This document shows positions 58,452 through 64,000 of a DNA stretch of 64,000 nt, in pieces. The stretch covers positions 62,001 through 126,000 of the forward strand of contig NZ_BSOB01000017.1 in NCBI RefSeq assembly GCF_030160295.1. The letters are read 5' to 3'. Position 1 is the first letter of the stretch; the number at the start of each line of letters is the position of its first letter. Position numbers and translations under genes: made by a program. Under the pieces are notes generated by a model that was given only the letters and a program-made list of their open reading frames with translations, was not told where the DNA came from and did no database searches. This stretch comes from Dyella acidisoli. GTDB taxonomy: Bacteria > Pseudomonadota > Gammaproteobacteria > Xanthomonadales > Rhodanobacteraceae.

Positions 58452-59804
58452 TTACGACGATGCCTTACTGTTGTCCGCGGCGGGTTCTTCCAGTTCTGGC
58501 ACAAGAATCTTCACGTACGAGCCGGAGCGCAGGTCGCGCAGGAAGTCGTCATAGGCCTGGTCGGCCTTGCGGTTGCCAATGGCCTGGCGTGCCTGGTTGC
58601 GGGCGATCTCGTTGGTCATGTCGCTATTGCGCGTGCCCAGGCGCTGTAGCACGTGCCAGCCTGCTTCGCTCTGGAACGGTTGGGAGAGTTCGCCGTCCTT
58701 CATATCGGCCAGCTTCTGACCGATGAGCGTGCCCCAGTCGCCTTGCTGGAACCAACCCATGTCGCCACCGGCATTCGCAGTGGTGTCGTCATTGGAGTTG
58801 TCCTTCGCCAGCTTGGAGAAGTCTTCGTGCTTGTTGGCAATGCGGTTGTACATATCCTGCGCCTTCTGCTGCGCCTGCGTGGCTGACAGCAGTTCGCTCG
58901 GGCGAATCAGGATCTGGCGGGCGTGATACTCGGTGACCATCTGCTTGGACTGCGCACGCTGATCCACCAATTGAAGGATGTGGAAGCCGGTGGGGCCGTG
59001 CAGGATGCCACTGACTTCACCGGGCTTGAGACCGCCAATGGTGTCGACGAACGCAGCCGGCACTTCGTCCATGCGGCGCCAGCCCAGGTCACCGCCGTCC
59101 AATGCGTCCGGCGCATCGGAGAAACGGATGGCCGCAGCCTTGAACGGCATGCCACCCTTAACTGCGGCGAGTGCTTGCTCAGCCTTGCTCTGTGCAGTCT
59201 GGATGTCTGCTGCAGTGGCGCCGCCGGGGATGCTGATCTGGATGTGCGCCAGATGCACCTCGCCCGCCTTGTAGCTTGAACTGTTGAGCAGGTTATTGAT
59301 TTCGCTCTCGGTCACCGATACCGAGTTGCGCACTACGTTCTCGTGCAGCTTCTGCACTACCAGCTGATCGTGCAATTGCTGGCGGTAGGCGGCATAGCTC
59401 ATGCCGGTCTGCTCCACCGCAGCGCGCAACTGATCCGGGCTCATCTTGTTCTGCGATGCCACGGCCTGTACGGCCTGGTCGACATCGGCGTCGGAGACGC
59501 GGATGCCCTGGTCATCAGCGCGCTGCAACTGCAGCTTCATCAGCACCAAGCGGTCGAGCACCTGCCGGCGCAGCACGTCGATGGGCGGCAGCTGGCCTGG
59601 CTGATTGGCGTACTGCTGCTGGATCGCGGCGACGGCGTCGTTGAGCTCGCTCTGCAAGATCACTTCGTCTTCGACGACGGCGACGATGCGGTCGACCGGC
59701 CCGGAGCTCGAATCCTGCGGCTGCGGCGCCAGGAACTGGGCCTGGGCCAGCGACGGGATCGCCGTGACGATCGTCAGCAGGAACAACGCAAAAATCTGCT
59801 TCAT
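58452..59804 (-). CDS. surA: Periplasmic chaperone and peptidyl-prolyl isomerase SurA
   Basis: A 450-residue protein with a signal peptide (cleavage near LAQAQF), an N-terminal chaperone domain (VVEDEVILQSELN, LDRLVLMKLQLQRAD) and two parvulin domains: about 185-285 (VHLAHIQISIPGG, DLGWRRMDEVP) and 295-400 (YHARQILIRPSE, GGDMGWFQQGDWG). It escorts outer-membrane proteins to the BAM complex. Located between lptD, a SurA client, and pdxA, as in E. coli. Confidence 0.96.
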   Translation of the reverse strand: MKQIFALFLLTIVTAIPSLAQAQFLAPQPQDSSSGPVDRIVAVVEDEVILQSELNDAVAAIQQQYANQPGQLPPIDVLRRQVLDRLVLMKLQLQRADDQGIRVSDADVDQAVQAVASQNKMSPDQLRAAVEQTGMSYAAYRQQLHDQLVVQKLHENVVRNSVSVTESEINNLLNSSSYKAGEVHLAHIQISIPGGATAADIQTAQSKAEQALAAVKGGMPFKAAAIRFSDAPDALDGGDLGWRRMDEVPAAFVDTIGGLKPGEVSGILHGPTGFHILQLVDQRAQSKQMVTEYHARQILIRPSELLSATQAQQKAQDMYNRIANKHEDFSKLAKDNSNDDTTANAGGDMGWFQQGDWGTLIGQKLADMKDGELSQPFQSEAGWHVLQRLGTRNSDMTNEIARNQARQAIGNRKADQAYDDFLRDLRSGSYVKILVPELEEPAADNSKASS

Positions 59805-59913
59805 CAGTGAACAGCCTTCTGTCGCCCGAGGGCGAAGGGGGTGGTAACGGTGTACTCAAAAACCAGCCGGGGCGGCCGCTTTTCCGAGGGCGTCCAAACC
59901 AGCCAGGACGCGC

Positions 59914-62379
59914 TTATTGATAGCCAAGGATATCACGCCGGATGACGCTCTCCGTCTGACCGCTGAAAGTACCCATGCCCTTGAATTCCAACTGGAACAT
60001 GACGGCAGTATCGCTGTTCGGCGCGGTCTGGCCCGGTGGCAGGCTGGTGACCACGCCGTAGTAGCCGGTCACGTAGTGGCGGGCTACTACACTCACTTTC
60101 ACGCAACATCCCTCGTACTGCACGCCGGCCAGAGCTTCCACGGTGCGCTTGTCCAACATCGAGTAGGTCCACTCGCCGATCAGACGCCAGCGTTCCGTGA
60201 GCGGATAGACCGCCGAGGCTTGATATTGTTCCAGCAGTCCGCGGCGGAACCGATAGGAGAAATTGAGGATGCCGTCAAAGCCCAGCCGGCGCTGCATCGT
60301 GAAGGTGCCGAGATCGGTGCGGCGGGAATTCGGGTTCCACAAGTATTCGGTGCTGGCCGTCCACTGGTCGTTGAGCTGGGTGTTCAGCTCAGTCACGTAA
60401 TCCGAACCGCGCCAGTCGGTGGTGGCGGTGCAGCCAGCGACGGTGCTGTTGGAAACGGTGGTGCACGGCACCTGCACCTTCTGCGGCGTGAAGTAGCGAA
60501 TCTGGCCGAACGTTGCCGACAAACGCTCCACACCGCCGTCGTCGAGCAGGCGGGTGGTGACCGCAGCCGTGAGGTTGTTCGCGTTCATCTGGCGGTCCGC
60601 GCCGGAGAACTGGTTCGGCGCGAACAGCATCCAGTCGTCGAAGGACATGGGTGCGGTATCGAACAGCGGCAAATTGTTCTGGTTGCGATACGGCACGTAG
60701 AGGTAATACAGCCGTGGCTCCAGCGTTTGCGTGTAATGCGTGTCGAACAGCGAGGTGCTGCGCTCGAAGATCAAGCCCTGGTCCAGGCTGATGATGGGTA
60801 GCGAGCGGCTCGGATCGCTTTGCGTGAACGGCGTGGTGCCGCTGCCCAGCTGCCCGTAATAGCTATAGCGCTGGTAACCGCCGTCCAGCGAATAGTCGGT
60901 GTAGCGGTAAGCCAGTTTGGGTCGGATGAACCAGGCGGGACCCTGGAAGTCCGCATCGACATACGGATACAGATCGATGCGGGCGCCTTCCACCTGATTG
61001 AACTTGTGGAAGTCCACCGCTTCGCTGGTCATGCCGACGTCGTACCAGCGCGCAAACGGGATATCCATATTGAACGTGGCACGCGGCAAGCGCTTGTACG
61101 GCTCCACGCTGTTCGCCTGCGATGGATCCACGTTCTGCCACATGTCGCCGCCGACTGATGCGCTCCACCAGTTGCCCGACCCGTTCAGATAAATGCTGGA
61201 ATAGAGCAGCGCGGTGGAAATGGAGAACAGGTCGTTGCCGAAATCGCGCAAGTAATTCTGGTCTGACGCTCGCGTGATATTCGTGTTCAGCGACCATCCC
61301 GGCCACACGGCGGTGTTGTTGAGGATGTGATACAGGTAGCGCTGCTGACCCTGCGTGTCGATCGACGTCGAGGTGAGCTTCTGATCGTTGTAGTTGTCGT
61401 GCGGCAGGAATTCGACCTGGAATTCGCCGCTGGTTCTGGGAAACATGTAACGCACTTCGCCGGACAACATGGCGCCACGTAGGCTGTAGTAGCGCGGCGT
61501 GAGCGTGGCGTCGTAGTTGGGGGCCAGGTTGAAGTAGTACGGAATGCGGAACTGGTAGCCCGAGCGGCCGGTGTGCTCAAAATACGGATACAGGAAGCCG
61601 CTCTGGCGATCGTTGTTGAGCGGGAACGACATCCACGGGAAGTAGAAGAACGGCACGCCGTACATGCTCATCGTGGCGCTGTGTGCATAGCCGCGCCCGG
61701 TGGTGTCGTCGGTCTCGATCTGCTTGGCGCGGAGTTCCCAGATGTGCCGCCCGATGTCGCAAGTGGAATAGGTGGCCATCGTGTAGCGGTTGCGGTCCGC
61801 GTCCAGCATTTCCGCGCGCACCGCGGTGCCGTTGCCGTGCGAATCCAGCATCTGGTAACGCACTGTGCCAGTCGCCAGGCCTGTGCTGTTGTCGGTATTG
61901 CCGGTGATGTGGTCGGCCGATATCAGGTGCGTGGCTTCCTGGTAATGCACATTGCCACGGGCATCGTAATCAGTGGTGTCGCTGTTGTAGTCGGCGACAT
62001 CCGCCTGCAGTTCCTGATCGGCGCGGATGGTCTTCACGTGGCCGCTCAGGTGATAGGTGATCTGATCCGGGCTTTCCACGTGGTCGGACCATACCTGGGT
62101 GTTGGCCGAGGCACGCAGAGCCGAATCCTTGCTCAGGAACGGATCGTAGAACTCCAGCATGCCGTTGGGCTTGCACAGCGCGAAGTTGTCGGGGCGGGGC
62201 GGGCAAATGAAGCTGCCCAGCGGGCAGATCACTTCCGTGCCGTTCAGCGTGGCCTTGGGGTGTTTGGTCTGGGACGAGGCATGAACGCCCTGACTGCTGA
62301 ACAGAGCAGCGGCAGCAGCGATTGCTAGCAGGCGGCGTGGAGGCAGAGAACGCGAGGGCGACAGGCTCTTGGGCTTCAC
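59914..62379 (-). CDS. lptD: LPS-assembly outer-membrane protein LptD
   Basis: An outer-membrane barrel that inserts LPS into the outer leaflet. After the signal peptide (hydrophobic core [11 protein letters not shown], cleavage near VHAS) come the OstA/LptA-like jellyroll ([28 protein letters not shown]) and the LptD barrel domain ([40 protein letters not shown]). Cysteines in the N-terminal part and the CC pair near YEGCCVK could form the needed disulfides. GTG at 62379 (821 residues) is chosen because the ATG at 62463 lies on top of the divergent msrB start; neither has a clear ribosome site, so the first 28 residues are unsure. Confidence 0.93.
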   Translation of the reverse strand: MKPKSLSPSRSLPPRRLLAIAAAAALFSSQGVHASSQTKHPKATLNGTEVICPLGSFICPPRPDNFALCKPNGMLEFYDPFLSKDSALRASANTQVWSDHVESPDQITYHLSGHVKTIRADQELQADVADYNSDTTDYDARGNVHYQEATHLISADHITGNTDNSTGLATGTVRYQMLDSHGNGTAVRAEMLDADRNRYTMATYSTCDIGRHIWELRAKQIETDDTTGRGYAHSATMSMYGVPFFYFPWMSFPLNNDRQSGFLYPYFEHTGRSGYQFRIPYYFNLAPNYDATLTPRYYSLRGAMLSGEVRYMFPRTSGEFQVEFLPHDNYNDQKLTSTSIDTQGQQRYLYHILNNTAVWPGWSLNTNITRASDQNYLRDFGNDLFSISTALLYSSIYLNGSGNWWSASVGGDMWQNVDPSQANSVEPYKRLPRATFNMDIPFARWYDVGMTSEAVDFHKFNQVEGARIDLYPYVDADFQGPAWFIRPKLAYRYTDYSLDGGYQRYSYYGQLGSGTTPFTQSDPSRSLPIISLDQGLIFERSTSLFDTHYTQTLEPRLYYLYVPYRNQNNLPLFDTAPMSFDDWMLFAPNQFSGADRQMNANNLTAAVTTRLLDDGGVERLSATFGQIRYFTPQKVQVPCTTVSNSTVAGCTATTDWRGSDYVTELNTQLNDQWTASTEYLWNPNSRRTDLGTFTMQRRLGFDGILNFSYRFRRGLLEQYQASAVYPLTERWRLIGEWTYSMLDKRTVEALAGVQYEGCCVKVSVVARHYVTGYYGVVTSLPPGQTAPNSDTAVMFQLEFKGMGTFSGQTESVIRRDILGYQ

Positions 62380-62461
62380 GGAGGCAATCAATCGGCGACG
62401 AAGGGGCGTTAAGCTATCAGAAAGGCCCTGTGGACGGCACGCATCTGTAGCGAGGAAGCGC

Positions 62462-62884
62462 ATGAATCAGAACAAGCCTTACAAAACCGACGAGCAATGG
62501 CGCGCAAGTCTGAGTCCGGAGCAGTACGCAGTCTGCCGCTGCTCGGCCACCGAACCGCCTTTCAGCGGCAAGTGGTACCGGCACAAGGAAGCGGGAACCT
62601 ACGTATGTGCGGCCTGCCAAACGCCCCTGTTCGCCTCCGAGACCAAATACGACTCCGGCTCCGGCTGGCCGAGTTTCTTCCAGCCGATCAAGCGGACGTC
62701 GGTGAATTTGCTGCCAGATGACAGCCACGGCATGCGCCGCACGGAAGTGCGTTGTGCAGTGTGCGAGTCGCACCTGGGGCATGTCTTTCCGGATGGGCCC
62801 AAGCCGACGGGAATGCGCTATTGCATCAATTCGGCGGCATTGGATTTTGAGCCTGACGCTCACTCCCTCTCTCCCTCGGAGTGA
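62462..62884 (+). CDS. msrB: Peptide-methionine (R)-S-oxide reductase
   Basis: A 140-residue enzyme repairing methionine-R-sulfoxide. Two CxxC zinc pairs are seen in CAACQ and [18 protein letters not shown] and the catalytic Cys in RYCINSAAL are typical. GAGGAAG sits 6 bases before the ATG at 62462, supporting this start over longer frames. It faces away from lptD. The last residues (SLSPSE) read into a GC-rich terminator-like sequence. Confidence 0.95.
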   Translation: MNQNKPYKTDEQWRASLSPEQYAVCRCSATEPPFSGKWYRHKEAGTYVCAACQTPLFASETKYDSGSGWPSFFQPIKRTSVNLLPDDSHGMRRTEVRCAVCESHLGHVFPDGPKPTGMRYCINSAALDFEPDAHSLSPSE

Positions 62885-62893
62885 GGGGGCTCT

Positions 62894-63814
62894 TTAATCC
62901 ATCAACGCGCTGACGTGGGCGCTGGCGCTAGCTGCCAGCGCCTGCAGGTCATATCCGCCTTCCAGCGTGGAAACCAGCTTGCCACCCGCGTGTGCGTGGG
63001 CCAGATCGACCAAGCGCTCGGTGATCCAGGCATAGTCCTCGGACTGCAGTTCGAGATTGGCTAGCGGATCGCGCTGATGAGCGTCGAAGCCGGCCGATAC
63101 CAGTACCAGCTGCGGCTTGAACGCATGCAGTTTGGGTAGCAGTACATCGTTCCACAGCGTGCGGAATTCGTAAGAGCCTTCGCCAGGCGAGAGCGGCGCG
63201 TTGATGACGTTGCCCACGCCTTGTTCGTTAGCATTGCCCGTGCCGGGATAGAGCGGCTGCTGGTGGCTGGAAATGAACAGCACGCGCGGTTCCCGCTGAA
63301 AGATGTCCTGCGTACCGTTGCCGTGGTGCACGTCGAAATCGGCGATGGCTACCCGTTTCAGACCATGCGCGGCCAGCGCGTGCGCAGCACCCACGGCGAT
63401 ATTGTTGAACAAGCAGAAGCCCATCGCGGTGTCAGGCGTGGCGTGATGACCAGGCGGCCGCACCGCACAGAAGGCGCGCGTGGCGCGACCTGTCATCACC
63501 GCATCCACCGCGGCCACTACGGCGCCTGCCGCTCGCAGACCCGCCTCGGCCGAGGCGGGCGACATCAGAGTGTCCTCGTCCAGGCGCACCGTGTCCGACT
63601 CGGGCGTGATCGCCAGGATCCGATCGACGTGGGCCGGGGTATGCACCCGCAGCAGTTGCTCCCGCGTGACCCTTGGAGCTTCGACGCGGTCGATGGTGGC
63701 GAAGCGGTCTTGATCCAGCGCTTCCAGCACGGCACGCAAGCGAGCCGGTGATTCGGCGTGCCCCGGACCGGGATCGTGCTGCAGGCAGACGCTGTGAGTG
63801 AAAAGCTGCAGCAT
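62894..63814 (-). CDS. Histone-deacetylase-family (acetoin utilization-like) amidohydrolase
   Basis: A 306-residue arginase/deacetylase-fold zinc enzyme. RPPGHHATPDTAMGFCLFNN carries the paired active-site histidines; IADFDVHHGNGTQDIF supplies the zinc Asp/His; SAGFDAHQRDPL the second zinc Asp; EGGYDLQAL the C-terminal glycine-rich motif. The bacterial members deacetylate small amines or proteins; the substrate is not known. ATG at 63814 lies 8 bases past the stop of the cobalamin adenosyltransferase gene, so the two form an operon. Confidence 0.9.
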   Translation of the reverse strand: MLQLFTHSVCLQHDPGPGHAESPARLRAVLEALDQDRFATIDRVEAPRVTREQLLRVHTPAHVDRILAITPESDTVRLDEDTLMSPASAEAGLRAAGAVVAAVDAVMTGRATRAFCAVRPPGHHATPDTAMGFCLFNNIAVGAAHALAAHGLKRVAIADFDVHHGNGTQDIFQREPRVLFISSHQQPLYPGTGNANEQGVGNVINAPLSPGEGSYEFRTLWNDVLLPKLHAFKPQLVLVSAGFDAHQRDPLANLELQSEDYAWITERLVDLAHAHAGGKLVSTLEGGYDLQALAASASAHVSALMD

Positions 63815-63822
63815 GCGGAAGC

Positions 63823-64000
63823 TCAGTGGGAAGCTGGCTTGCGGCGGCGCTCGTGCTGCCACAGCACTTCGCCGTGGCCGCTGCTACGAGCCAGCACCCG
63901 GCATAGCACGAACAGCAAGTCGGACAAACGGTTGAGATAGCGCTGTGCCTGCGGCCTGATCGTTTCCACGCGTCCCAGCGCAATCACTTCGCGCTCGGCG
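63823..64000 (-). CDS. Cob(I)alamin adenosyltransferase, PduO type (C-terminal end only)
   Basis: The last 58 codons are in the window, reading AEREVIALG, then the family signature YLNRLSDLLFVLCRVLAR, and ending EVLWQHERRRKPASH before TGA. This is the C-terminal helix region of PduO-type ATP:cob(I)alamin adenosyltransferases, which make adenosylcobalamin. The rest lies beyond the window edge. The downstream deacetylase-family gene follows closely. Confidence 0.85.
   Translation of the reverse strand, partial: AEREVIALGRVETIRPQAQRYLNRLSDLLFVLCRVLARSSGHGEVLWQHERRRKPASH

Noticed and set aside
61573-62328. A 251-codon plus-strand frame inside lptD
   Set aside because: Antisense shadow of a conserved barrel gene, Val/Gly/His-rich without motifs.

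Overview
The window looks like a chromosomal segment of a gammaproteobacterium of the order Xanthomonadales, most plausibly family Rhodanobacteraceae (Dyella, Luteibacter, Frateuria and Rhodanobacter relatives). The reasons are: a lipopolysaccharide locus beside a cystathionine gamma-synthase gene, as in Xanthomonas; a division and cell wall (dcw) cluster without murD; the order lpxC, dciA (reverse), M23 peptidase, secA; and an effector with the C-terminal signal of the Xanthomonadales bacteria-killing type IV secretion system. The genus assignment is inference.

Positions 1-17.8 kb are a surface-polysaccharide region. On the minus strand lie two tandem paralogous glycosyltransferases and the N-terminal part of an O-acyltransferase. 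After the metB-type gene (3996-5174) comes a plus-strand, tightly overlapping O-antigen operon. It holds an ABC transporter (wzm, wzt with a C-terminal glycan-binding domain), an FkbM-type methyltransferase with a repeat-bearing helical stalk, a three-module glycosyltransferase of 1264 residues, gmd and an rmd-like reductase, and a phosphomannomutase. The set predicts a GDP-D-rhamnose-derived (A-band-like) O chain made in the cytoplasm, capped, and exported by Wzm/Wzt. A convergent gene encodes a sulfotransferase joined to a Wzt-like glycan-binding domain.

Positions 17.8-25.9 kb are mixed: an IS3-family transposase remnant, a lipoprotein, a small unknown gene, a lytic transglycosylase, dusB, a nucleoside-symporter-like MFS protein, a REPIN-like inverted repeat, a LysE exporter, a uracil-DNA glycosylase family protein and a GlcD-type FAD oxidoreductase.

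Positions 25.9-30.17 kb are an accessory block on the minus strand. It has a lipase-fold protein with an XVIPCD-like C-terminus (candidate X-T4SS effector), a lipoprotein overlapping its start (candidate immunity protein), two secreted unknowns and a 5'-truncated DUF4189 gene. The block abuts a 3'-truncated yraN, so a recombination junction can be placed near 30165-30180.

Positions 30.1-64.0 kb are conserved core: lpoA-like gene, rsmI, RNase P RNA, then mraZ-rsmH-ftsL-ftsI-murE-murF-mraY-ftsW-murG-murC-ddlB-ftsQ-ftsA-ftsZ-lpxC behind a good promoter with four 10-bp-spaced MraZ boxes. Then come dciA, an M23 peptidase, secA, and the minus-strand series lptD-surA-pdxA-rsmA-apaG-apaH. The window ends with msrB, a histone-deacetylase-family protein and the end of a PduO-type cobalamin adenosyltransferase gene. 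No tRNA gene and no CRISPR array were seen.
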